A stretch of 64,000 nt of DNA. It comes from Circinella minor (Eukaryota > Mucoromycota > Mucoromycetes > Mucorales > Lichtheimiaceae). Position numbers and translations under genes: made by a program. The DNA is taken from the NCBI GenBank assembly GCA_016758965.1, contig JAEPRB010000003.1:372001-436000 (forward strand). The letters run 5' to 3'. Positions 1 to 10,472 of this stretch are shown in pieces. The stretch's first letter is position 1. The number at the start of each line of letters is the position of its first letter. The notes beneath the pieces were generated by a model, which was given only the letters and a program-made list of their open reading frames with translations, was not told the DNA's origin and did not search any database.

Positions 1-1
1 T

Positions 2-112
2 CGACCAAAAGTTCCTCCACGCCCAACAAATCAATTAACAGAACATGAAGCAAGTAGAATTGGAGCTAGTGGTGAAATTGCTGATAATTCTATTCCAGTA
101 CTTCCTTTATAA
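2..112 (+). CDS. 3' end of an unrecognised gene (partial)
   Basis: An open frame enters from the left edge and runs to a TAA at 110-112, giving about 36 C-terminal residues that begin RPKVPPRPTNQLTEHEAS and end in SIPVLPL. The PPRP stretch could be an SH3-type ligand, but the fragment is too short to name a family. Reading is clean in one frame, with no splice site needed. A degraded sequence resembling this end and its 3' flank recurs about 1.3 kb downstream (see the entry at 1338-1500), which supports it being a real gene end. Function unknown; the upstream part lies outside the window. Confidence 0.5.
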   Translation, partial: RPKVPPRPTNQLTEHEASRIGASGEIADNSIPVLPL

Positions 113-1716
113 ATACGCATACACACATATTCAGACACACACTCACAACTATCAACTGATCCACGCTATACCCCCATCAACTATTTGTAGACTAAACTTA
201 AAAAAAAATCACTATATCCAATAAAATCAACAATGATTCCTAGAGAAGGAATTGAAATTTTTCGGTGCCTCATCAAAACCATTAGTGTCTAGCGAACTTT
301 TTCACACTCTCTAGCAATTCATTATTTGTATCATTCATTTTATTTTATTCTTTTTGACAAAGGAAACAGTACGTAAACTACGTAAAAATATTATCACCCT
401 TCTTTCTATCTGTAATTGTTGAAATAAGTCCTGAGATAAATGATATATGAACAGTCGAATAATAGGATATAAATTGTATGTATAGTGATCTTTTTTTTTC
501 TCACCAATCTTAATATACATTCATTCTTCTCTTTCATTTTAATAAATCACGTTGTTGAAAAATAATCATACATAATTTAGAATAATATTCAGTATCTTGC
601 CATTGCCTTTTGTCACATGTGTATTCAATATATATAAAGTATAAAGTTTTTAATCAGTGACTAAGAGATTTTGCTGGAGGCTAATGAATTTATATAACAC
701 CTTCGAGAGTTATTACTACCTATAATAATTAATAAGAATAACAGGATCAACAGTAAACGTTGTCAGAAATAACATCATTATCCCATGGAAGTTTGCAAGG
801 TTTTGTCCGTAAATATGTGTCATACGTACATACAGCCTGTTTACCCACCTAAGTTCCACAAAAATCTCACAAAATGAAGTACATATTCAATGATACGTAA
901 AAGAAAAAAAAATTAACATTGTTGTTGAACCTTATAAATTATACCGTTTGGTATTTGATACGAAAAATAAATAAATAAAAGTAAAGATTTACTTATTTTC
1001 ACTTTCCTTGCATTTCTATATTGACATGGTATATCAGATACGTACATATATCATGTCAATGATGACTAAGATTGAGTGCCATTGCTATTTTTTGCGGCGG
1101 ACACGTCAGTATACTTTTATGTTGCGATACGTAAAAATATATATATATATATAAACAGGTAATTTTTTGCTATTATGTTTCATATTGAGGAAATTACAAA
1201 GCTGGATTGCCTTCGCTGCTATACTATTGCCTATTAACTGTTGCCAAAAAAAAATTGAGAAATTAAGAGAGAAGCTGAATCATTATAATGTTAACAACGA
1301 ACGACATGCTAAGGTTTGCGTTGCCAGGGCAAATTCGTCACAGAAGACGTGAAAACTGGAATTACAACTGGTAGTTAAATTACTCCAAATCTTTCCTCCT
1401 ATATTTACATATCTATAAACATACCTCTTTTAATCCACGCTATTGTTCCCTCCTTATTCATCTATTTGTTTCGACTAAATTCCTCCATCATAACTACTTA
1501 TAGACCGTTCAGGCACATAACAAATGAAAAAATTGATAATAATAATGAATGAATGAATGAATGAATGCCTAAATCTATAATTTTATTTTGTTTGTTTCAT
1601 TTTAAACAAAATAGATGCAATAATTGTTTTTCTTTGCCCTTGATATTATTTAATGAATTGACGAGTAATCAATAGGGAACGCTAAGATAAATAAACAAAC
1701 CGTATTGATTAATGAT
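113..1716. other. Intergenic, AT-rich
   Basis: This is 1.6 kb between the partial gene on the left and the end of verprolin. It holds several TACGTA palindromes (near 369, 376, 825, 894, 1040 and 1118), a short TA run near 1140-1152 and a GAAT/AATG microsatellite at about 1543-1567. The only gene-like signal is the decayed duplicate at 1338-1500. No convincing coding gene is seen; the open frame at 1167-1352 has no recognisable features. Confidence 0.5.
1338..1500 (+). pseudogene. Decayed duplicate of the 3' end at 2-112 and its flank
   Basis: The stretch from about 1338 aligns by eye with bases 40-215: both run GAA...GAATT...CT.GT.GT.AAATT, followed by T-rich spacer, then the shared TCCACGCTAT and an ATCTATTTG/CAACTATTTG...GACTAAA block. 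In the matching frame the copy reads EDVKTGITTGS and stops, where the upstream copy reads EHEASRIGASG and continues. This suggests a tandem duplication of a gene end followed by decay. The similarity is partial and was judged by eye, so the call is tentative. Confidence 0.35.
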
Positions 1717-3166
1717 TCATATCACCTCTATTGATAATAATGGTCATAGCAATGCTAATTTAACACTACCACTTACCATTGCCTTTAAGTCCACCAGAAG
1801 GGTATACACGTCTCTTTTGAGTAAATGATCTTGGTTTTGGTAATTCAGAAATACGTCTAAAAGTAAAACGACCATTTCCTTCCGATAATGGTAGATCTGA
1901 CGGTGTTGCATTATTATTGCTATTATTAATCGTGGTAGTAGTGTTAGGAGGTTTTGGTGCATTCCAGCGCGATAATACAGGATTAGATGATGGCGGTGGT
2001 GGAGGTGGTGGAGTACTTCCACCAGGTGGCGGAGGTGGCGGAGGAGGTACATTAGGTGATGATGTTGATGATGCTGTCGAGGAAGAACGTTTTCTACCTG
2101 GAGGTAAAGGTGGCGGAACAGCTAAATTGGCGGCAGATCGAATTGGACTTGGTACAGGAGGTGCATTACGAGAAGGGCTTGAACGTCCAGGTAATGGGGG
2201 TACTTGTCGACTAGGTGTACTTGGAAGAGGTGGTGGTGTTGGAGGAACAGCTCTTTGAGGTGAGCTTGTTGATCTGTTTCTACCTCCTGGAAGCGGAGGT
2301 GGTGCAAGTGAAGGCGGCTTTGGTGACAATGATACTGTTGGCGACCCACCAGGTGGTGGGGGAGGTGGAGGAGGCGGTGGAATTCCTCCAGCAGCTGGTG
2401 GTGGAGGTGGAGGTGGAGGCGGAGCGCCGCCTGCTGCTGATCCTCCAGGCGGTGGAGGTGGAGGAGGTGGGGGTGCTCCTGTATTTCGTAAACCAGGTGA
2501 ATTGCGACCGGGGATAGGTGGTGGTGCTTTAAATGATCGTGGAAAAGTCGATGAGGCCGGAATTGCTGGTTTGCTTGGCAATGAAAAACGTGCCGAACCG
2601 CTGCCAGAAGGTACAGTCGGTGGTTGTGGTGGAGATGGTGTGTTATCTTCAATTGAAATGTATTAATATCATTTCCCCCCTCTTTTATAAATCATTATTC
2701 AGTAAAAATAGCAGTAGTATTATTATTTACCTGATGATTGACCTCGACCTGTCGATACAGCACCTCGAGTTTTACGTAAAGTTGGCATTCCATTAGCGAA
2801 AAGACCACCTAATTGTGGTCCACCTCCAAGACTTGGTGTTGGTGCTGATGCAGCTGATGCAACACTCCCATTATTTCCACTACTTCCACCACCTCCCATA
2901 CTTGGTATAGGTGGTCGAGCCATTCCTCCTCCAGATGATGGAGCACTTGGTCTTGAATCTATTTATTTATATACAATATATTAAATCAAAAGAAGGTAAA
3001 TGAGTTTATAATGTTATAAAATCCCACTCAAACATCTTGGTTCGCAAATATCGAAAATTATATTGTAAGACATACCTCCTGCCACCTGTGGTGCAGATCT
3101 GTCATTAGTAACAGTCTTTTTTAGTTTTCTTCCTTTATTAATATCTTGCAAAAGTTTACTGTCCAT
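1717..3166 (-). CDS. Verprolin/WIP-family actin regulator
   Basis: The product binds actin monomers and WASP at sites of Arp2/3-driven actin assembly (endocytic patches, hyphal tips). Exons: 3076-3166, 2731-2958, 1777-2646 and a proposed 11-base terminal exon 1717-1727; together 399 residues. The N-terminus MDSKLLQDINKGRKLKK is a WH2 motif (residues 1-25) with the LLxxI...LKK signature. The centre is proline-rich, with polyproline blocks alternating with glycines. The C-terminus (about 358-395) matches the WASP-binding segment of WIP: GRFTFRRISELPKPRSF followed by YPSGG. In the large exon a GTAAGT donor lies just before an in-frame stop (1767); I prefer splicing to 1727, adding EVI, but read-through adding one Trp would also be acceptable. 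Family assignment is firm; the last exon is inference. Confidence 0.9.
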
Positions 3167-6100
3167 GGCAGTAGTTATAAAAGAAAGTTAAACAAAGCGA
3201 AATTGCATTTTTTTAGAGTACGCTACTATATGAAATAAATTATCCTCGGCAAACACTCAGTAGCCAATGATATTTAATGCTGAGGCATGAAGTCAGTAGG
3301 TAGCACGCGCAGCTAAATTTTTACATCTTGGCACATAGTATAGTGGTAACTGTCTTCGATTAAATATAATAAAAAAGAAATTAACTCATGTATCTGTAAA
3401 CGTGTTTTAAAAATAAGAATAACAGTAAAAATAAATGTATACTATAAGTACATCAAATACGTTTGCAAGCAAAAATAATAATAATCTAAGGTTTGCATCA
3501 ACATGTAAATCTGATAAGACTTCTGTAGTTAAAATTTAGAAATATAAAGAGGGCTACATTTTAATGGGTAAAGGATTATGTTTGGAATTGATACACTTGA
3601 TATTATCGAAATTTATAAAAAAAAACATGGATCTTATGTACATATTGGGAACTATTTTTTTTCACCTGTTCTACGATATGTTTAGTTCCAGTGACTTGGA
3701 GAACACACAACTCCACTGCGATGAACATATAAGCAAAGCGTAGTTATAATTCAAACTTTTATATGGCTGGCAACGAATTATCTTTAGTATGTCGACCCGT
3801 TTAAACTTTATATGTGTACGTTTTTCCGTACATCAAATTCAACTACGTAATGAATATTTTTACAAACATAATGGCATATATAACACATTTCCTCAATTAC
3901 TATATATATAGCCACCAAAATAATGATTCATTAAAGTAGGTATAATGAAATAAAGTAGCCTTCAAAACTATTCGCAGAATAAAAAACATTTTTGAATTGA
4001 TCCTTCATACACTGTGGGCTATGTTGATGAGCCGTTATAGACGGTCAACCTTAATTATTTCCTGTCCCAGAATACCATTTGCAGCATCTTCTCTTCAGGT
4101 TTTTATTCTTCTCCCTGGCTACGCTTTTCATCGTACGTAATAATTTATGTGCAAGAATTTTGATGCTATGACCTTAATACAATCTATTAAATTCACACAA
4201 ATAAAGTAAAAAAAAAGTATAATTTAATGGAAGAAAGGATACTTTATTCTGCTAATTGTTTATATGCTTACTCAATACGTTACAGATATTAACCTCTTGC
4301 TAGTTTGACTTACAAGAAACAATACAAATAAAGAACAATGAACAAATATAAAGTTTTCGGAAGTACGGAAGTGCACATTTCCTGCATAAAATGTGGTTCA
4401 TATTAAAATATACAGTTTTATTGTCGCGTAAACTATCTTTCTTATTTATATACCTTATGGTGACATATATTATAGTAAAAAGCTATTGAAAAGAAAAACA
4501 ATTGTAAAACTACGTAAACTGTGAAAATTTGTTAGTTTCCACAGTATCCATATCATTATCACTTTTCATGGTTCACCTAATTTTATCCCAAGTAAACAAA
4601 AAAAAAAATAGACACAGGCTTAGCATATCAGTAACACAAAAAGAAAATAATAGCATCATTTTTACAAAAACGGGTTAGATCTAAAACATAGGAAAAAAAA
4701 ACTTTGCTATGGTTTGTGTAAGAGTCACGCGAGTAGTTGTCCTTTTTTTTATACAGTAAAAAAAAAAAGATTAAGGTGATGGTGTTACATGAAGAAGTAA
4801 TTTTGTACCTGTATATATAAAAAATAATAAAAAAATTAAATGAAATAAAGGACGCACAAAAGATACACAATCGGTTGTACTATCATGACGTACAAAATAT
4901 TTTGTTGCGATACCTAATTTTGAAAGCTGAGCATTAACACCTATTATCAACATCGAAAACACAGAAAAAATGTAACTTCTATGCTGCCGACCTCTCGGCC
5001 TAATACTTTTTCTGAATAACGCGCACAGTATATGACGCATGCAAGGGAACGTCGTTTTTTATTATTATTTGCCACTTTTATGTAAGTTACCAATATTGTT
5101 ATTCACATCTATTATTAGAGCAAAGAGCTAGGAAGAAAAATAATCATCCACATAAGGAACTATACTTAGTAGTATGGCAATGGAGAATAATATCTTAACT
5201 TTTACTACTGTTTTACATCCCAAGTTATTATTATCGATAAGAGTGTTTGCTGGATATAATAAAAAACATGGTACCAAAGAATTATACAATAATATGGCAT
5301 CCAAGGACAAGATGTGCATATATTACAATGAAATAAAGGATCCAGATAGAAATTATGATATTGCAAAATATTCATAGAGTTCTGTAGTCTAACAACTTTT
5401 CTTAGCTCTTGGCAAAATAGAAAAACAGAAAAGTGAAAGATCATTTGATTAAATTTTCTCCCTGTGACAAAAAAAAGGACTGATGATCTGTTTATTCAAG
5501 CATTATTTATTCCGGACGCAAAGCAGGTCAAAGGCCGAAAAACACATCTCACCAGCTCATAACTAATCCAAATCTGGGATTTAAAACAACTTGACCACAT
5601 AACATACATCATTAAAATATTTCTTGATCCACCCCGCTCTACTTCCTCCGCCAAAAAAAAAAAGCTGACTTAACGATAGATAACCCCACCAGTTTTGATA
5701 AACTGAAAATTAAATGTATTTTAACAACCATGTGTTGTCATGGCAATATTTTTTTGGGTAATATAAATTTGAATCAACCAAAGAAAAAAAAAACTCTTTG
5801 GCTGAGATTTTTAAAAAATGGATCGTCAAAAAAAAATATTAAGGTGACACAGAAAAAATGGTTCCTTGTTGCACCTTTGTGTTTGGTCTATTTTTACTTT
5901 CAGAATATAAATCGTAGCAAACCAAAAGTGCACGCTCTGCTTTTTTATTCTTTTCTATCCCGACACAGCGACAAAAGACTTTTTTTTTTGTACTTCTTTT
6001 CGGTTTCCCCCCTTCTTCATTCTCTTTTTTCGCTCCACAACCCCGGAAAGCAACAAGCAGTTAAACTGCGAGGAAATCCTGCATTTTTTTCTTTCCCCCC

Positions 6101-6232
6101 TTCTTTCTTAACACATCTTTTTCCGTCCCTCTACCCCTTAAAATTCTTTTTGTTATCAATTTTTCGTTCTTGAAATAACAATATAGATATATTTATATAC
6201 TTCGAGGGAAATTTTATAATACAGTAATCGTC
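3167..6232. other. Gene-poor stretch with possible gene relics
   Basis: Three kilobases between the divergent starts of verprolin and the gene at 6233. Two open frames look weakly gene-like: 4771-5040 (-) and 5174-5377 (+), listed separately or rejected. The last 300 bases are rich in T/C runs (for example 5938-6010, 6086-6150) and probably form the promoter of the gene at 6233. The open frame at 5730-6173 on the plus strand is low-complexity and is not taken as a gene. TACGTA palindromes occur near 3845, 4135 and 4511. Confidence 0.4.
4771..5040 (-). pseudogene. Possible relic of a small membrane protein
   Basis: An 89-residue frame with two strongly hydrophobic segments (YIFSVFSMLIIGV and LFHLIFLLFFIYTGTKLLL) separated by a polar stretch containing RHDSTTD. 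The arrangement resembles half of a four-helix membrane protein such as the MARVEL type, but no diagnostic motif is present and no adjoining exons with good splice sites were found. An acceptor-like TATACAG lies inside the frame near 4811. It could be a short real gene, a decayed fragment, or chance. I do not assign a function. Confidence 0.25.
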
Positions 6233-8890
6233 ATGCGAGATTCTCTCTTTAAAATGTTTAGTTCCGTGAGGCTGGTTCAAGAAGTCTCGAGATCTGCTGC
6301 TCCTTCTTCAACTATAAACAATAATAACAATAATAACAATACCAATAATAGTAATAATAGTAACAACAACAACAACAACAACAACAACAATAGTAACAAT
6401 AATAATAACAATAATAATAACAATAATAACCACTCTGCCGATTCTGGAATTGTCTTGTCTGTCGATACCACTGCCACACCAACGACAAGTGCCATGTCAT
6501 CATTAACGATAGGCGATTCACAATCACATGTCACTTCGACAATTCGCCAAGAGCAACAACCTTCATCGCCTTCATCACCTTTTTGGCCTCCTCATTCCGT
6601 TCAACCAATGCCGTTTTCGTTCAATAACTATACACCCGCAACACCTAGTTTACCTCTCTGGATTTCGTCGTATAATTATAATAAACCTGCACGAGGGATC
6701 CGTAACTTTTTTCTCGGCATTACATCACCATCATCACCACATATTGTTTCAAATAATAGTACTGTAAATGGTATATCAACAGCACCACGAACACATACTC
6801 GAAAGAACTCAAGACACGCTCGACGATCTTCACGACAAATATACTCCATGTCAAAACCATCGGGTCGAAGGGGTAGTAGATCATGGACAGCAGGCACAAT
6901 GGTGGCAGGAGGAAGCAAAGACAAAGACAAATCAAAATCACAAAAATTATTATGCCTTTGGCCACTTCCGGTGATTACGCGATACACCATACTTTTATCT
7001 TTTATCATTTCTTCATTCAACTTTTTCAATGTTATTAATGTTACATGTTCTTCGCCATCTTACGTGATCTATCGCCTCGAAATCCTTAATATGCTCTTAT
7101 CGACATTTTTATTTAACTGGACGTTACAAGGTTTATTACTATTTGGATGGAACATTTTAATCCTCGGCCTTTTCGAAGGTTCTTTAACACATATGCTTGG
7201 TGGTACACGACGATTTGTTCGCGTATTGATTGGAATTGTATTTGGTGTATTTGGTCTTCGACAAGCTCTTGGTTATGTGTTTTCAAAATCAACAGGTTGG
7301 GCTGTACCTATGCTTTTTTTTAGTAACTCGATGCATGAGTGCAATCAAGGTAAAAAAAAATTAAATAAAAGAAAAAATAGAGGAAATAAAAAGAGTTTTA
7401 AGTAACTGAACATGCGTGTAAAGTAAACAAAAAAGGAAAAAAAAATACTAATTTTTATATATGAAAATTTTTAGGTATTACACCATTCCTTTTTGCATTA
7501 TTAGTCGTCCAATCATTAAGTATCGATGATAAATATATTATGATCTACGGCACAACTGAAGATCTTAATCAAAAAGTGACCGTGCGCAAGGTTACACTCC
7601 AGTTAATCATGTGTCTTATTAACTATACAGCCAAAAATATTCTTTGGTGGTCCTTGGCTGGTCTTCTTACTGGTTTTGTTGTGGCTCAAGTGGCCTATAC
7701 TTGTATTATTACACGAGGTGACCGACAACAACGGGATTTATGGGATGCAACCAATGTTACAATAACCAATAACAGTGGAAAAGATATTATCGAGGAATAT
7801 CAACGAAATACCAGCAAATCAACCACTCCACTGTGGCGCCTCTTATGGTCAGCACTAAAAAAAGGAACAGCTGTTCTTATGATTACGTTACCGATGTTAT
7901 TTATTTTTAATAGTTATTATTATTCTCGAAGTAATACCTTGGTCGATCCTGCTGTTTTGAATCAGCTGACACATGACCGCTACATGTTCACTTTTGTTGT
8001 TATGACAGCGCCACGTCGTGGAGATCCACCATTATTGTCGACAACTCTCGCTTCTTATCTAGAAAACTGGCCTGTTGACCCAGAACCAGATTCCTTGTAC
8101 AGTCGGATACAAATTATGGTGTATACCCATTTTAGCAACCATTCTCAATTTGATGTCGCCAAGGAAAAATTTTCGAATGATCTAAAGGGTCAACGTTATT
8201 TGAGATGGATTCGTGAAGAAGGTGGACAAATGAATCAACGATTGCATGTTTCTAAGGCACTTCAATTAGCTTCCAACAACTTTCAGAGTTCATATATTTC
8301 TTTGGTGGAAGACGACTTTCCAGTATGCGGATCGAACGCTTGGCGAAATATCGAGAACGTCATTTACGAAGCAAATGAACATGCACCTGATCATTGTGGT
8401 GTTTTTGTTGCTACTGGTGGAAGGTAAACATTATCTTTTATTCTTATATAAATCAGTGGTATAGTTGATGGGAGAAGGGGTTTGTCAAATATTAACCTGA
8501 ATCGTACCATTTATCTATCTAGTGGTCTATTTTTGAAGCCAAATATTGCTCGAGTTGCTGCGGATATTCTTATTAAGTACGAAGAAACACCACCAGATAT
8601 CGTTATCCAAAAATGTTTACGAGGTGAATTACCCGAATGCAATCAATGTAAACAGTCATTGGTAACAAGCAAAACACTTCTCATGCACCATATTGGATTT
8701 AATACATCAACTAGCGATGATCGTGTATATACAAAAGATCAATTTCAATGTGGCTGGAGACACCCTTTTGTAAGTAATCATACGATATATCTTTTTCCTC
8801 GAATTATTATTTATTCGATTTAGATTTTAACTCTCTATCCGTTTATTATATTAATTTTAGAATGGTGATCCCAGTGTAATTACTCTCTAG
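6233..8890 (+). CDS. Polytopic membrane protein: rhomboid-like N-half joined to a GT54-like EDD glycosyltransferase domain
   Basis: Exons 6233-7349, 7475-8423, 8523-8769 and 8861-8890 give 780 residues (a second Met at 6254 is an alternative start). Residues 30-65 are an Asn tract encoded by AAC/AAT repeats; a Ser/Arg-rich cytosolic region follows. From about 245 come five or six membrane segments that look rhomboid-like, including GITPFLFALLVVQ where a protease would carry GxSG, so no catalytic Ser is seen. One more hydrophobic anchor (AVLMITLPMLFIF) precedes a probably luminal domain beginning FTFVVMTAPRRGDPP, with an EDD motif at about 651-653 (SLVEDDFP), GLFLKP and MHHIGFNTSTS. That order resembles MGAT4/PGAP4-type transferases (GT54-like). 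Both halves share exon 2, so this is one gene. Likely Golgi/ER sugar transfer; acceptor unknown. Confidence 0.75.
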
Positions 8891-9479
8891 ACAAAAAAAA
8901 TAAGTTATTGTGGTGCTAGATATAGAAAGCACCTTATTGAAAAAACTACACTCATTAATTTCGTTCTTTAATACCGCATTTAACATTAATTATTGCTATT
9001 ACTATTCTACTTATTTTTATTCCACATTTTATTTTACCAACACACACAATTATACATACAATCATACAAGACAAACCCACACTTTACCTATTGCATCCTT
9101 ATACTAGTATTATTATTATTCTTTTATTATTATTCTTTACTATTATTATCTATTTACTTCTTAGTGTCGTATTTTAATTCCTCTTTTCATGTACTTATAT
9201 AAGCGAAAAAATGAAAAAGTAAAAAGAAAAAAAAAATCCAACCCACGAGTTTGACATGAATTACCCATATCGAGCAATTGTTAGCGTGTTTTGTCAAATG
9301 ACTAAAATACCATACCAGGATCCAAGGAGTGAAAAAGCATATCTCCCATTGTACATATCGTTTTTTATAGCCACGCATTTTTTTTCTACTTCTTTCTCTC
9401 ATTATTTTTTTCTCTCATTATTTTTTTCTCTTGTTGCTTGGCTACTTTGTGACTTTAACTGTATACATCGAGCCAAGTC
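8891..9479. other. Short intergenic region
   Basis: About 590 bases between two plus-strand genes. It is dominated by ATT/TTA microsatellite-like sequence (8990-9180) and ends in a T/C-rich stretch (9360-9430) just before the next start codon. An in-frame ATG at 9256 opens a 90-residue frame that is rich in Phe/Ser from T-rich DNA and overlaps the true start in another frame; it is not taken as coding. Confidence 0.4.
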
Positions 9480-10472
9480 ATGGCAAAAGGTCCTGCTTTC
9501 GAAATCCGCTTTTGCGATGACAACGTGAGTTTATTATATTTTGAAGATGTTGAGATTTAAAACAAAATTATATAAACTAATGAAAACAGATTAGCGAGTC
9601 CAAGTATTTGATCTTTATGGGCGACATGATCCAAGTGCAAAACGATTACCTTATGGTAAGTTCATTTCGCTTTCTTTTCAAGACTGATTCGATTTGATTG
9701 GCATAAGAGAAGTAAGAGAAACTTACTGATGAATTCTTTTTGAAAAAAAATGCAGAATATCACGAAAACGAAGTATTGGAAGGTAAACTTCGTTACTCAA
9801 AGTTAATCGGATACACACCACCATCCGAAGAAAATGGAAATGCTCATCCAACCAGTACCCGTTCAACAACTTCACGCGCCAACCAGGAACTTCTTATACA
9901 GAATTCTCGGTATAGCAAATCTTCTCCATTATCTGTAAGTATGATCAAAATGTAATGATTAGAATAAATAATTTTATTTTAGCTTTATGTTGCTAACCTA
10001 ACAATCCCCATCAAACAAACACTCCTTTCATCCCTTAAAATAATAGGACCATGAAGAGCTCGCAGAGATAGAAGATTATCACAGTAATATACGAAACGCT
10101 GATCTACTTACTGCATCAATTCAACAAGAGCAACAAGAAGCCTCTCTCACACCTATACTCGCACATAATGCTTCTGATATTCAGCAACCCACTGAAGCTA
10201 AAATAATTGATCACCCTAAAAATATTACTAATACTTTACAAATGCCTCTCAGATCCGACAACACGTCCCAGCTTCATAATAAACCTCAATACCAACAACA
10301 ACAACAACAACAAGACTCGAATATATACTCCATGGCACCTTCGATGACTTCAACTATGATGGTTACAGATGAAAAGTATATTACAGGTGAAAATGACAAT
10401 GAGTATTTGTATTCAGAAAAGAACGAACGTGGACGAAACCAAAAATCAGCATGCTGCTGTATAATCAGCTAA
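9480..10472 (+). CDS. Unrecognised small protein with a C-terminal CAAX box
   Basis: Exons 9480-9524, 9595-9655, 9756-9934 and 10047-10472 give 236 residues. The start MAKGPAFEIRFCDDN was chosen because it is followed by a GTGAGT donor and the next exon continues in frame as RVQVFDLYGRHDPSAKRLPYG. The second exon could use either of two AG sites five bases apart; the downstream one keeps the frame open. The rest is polar and probably disordered, with a short Gln run (about 170-177). The protein ends SACCCIIS: CIIS is a good farnesylation-type CaaX motif and the two preceding Cys could be palmitoylated, as in Ras-like proteins. There is no GTPase domain. I infer a lipid-anchored peripheral membrane protein; family not recognised. 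Confidence 0.7.

Noticed and set aside
1917..2517. Gly-rich plus-strand frames
   Set aside because: Antisense of the verprolin proline-rich exon.
5174..5377. 67-codon frame containing KDPDRNYDIAKYS, considered as a transposase core remnant
   Set aside because: The resemblance to a transposon-encoded nuclease motif is too weak and no further catalytic motif is near.
5730..6173. 147-codon plus-strand frame just before the glycosyltransferase-like gene
   Set aside because: Its residues (Lys, Phe, Ser, Pro runs) come from T/C- and A-rich simple sequence, and it sits where the promoter and leader of the next gene should be.
6277..6534. Poly-Leu and poly-Cys/Tyr frames on the minus strand
   Set aside because: They are antisense readings of the Asn-coding AAC/AAT repeat.
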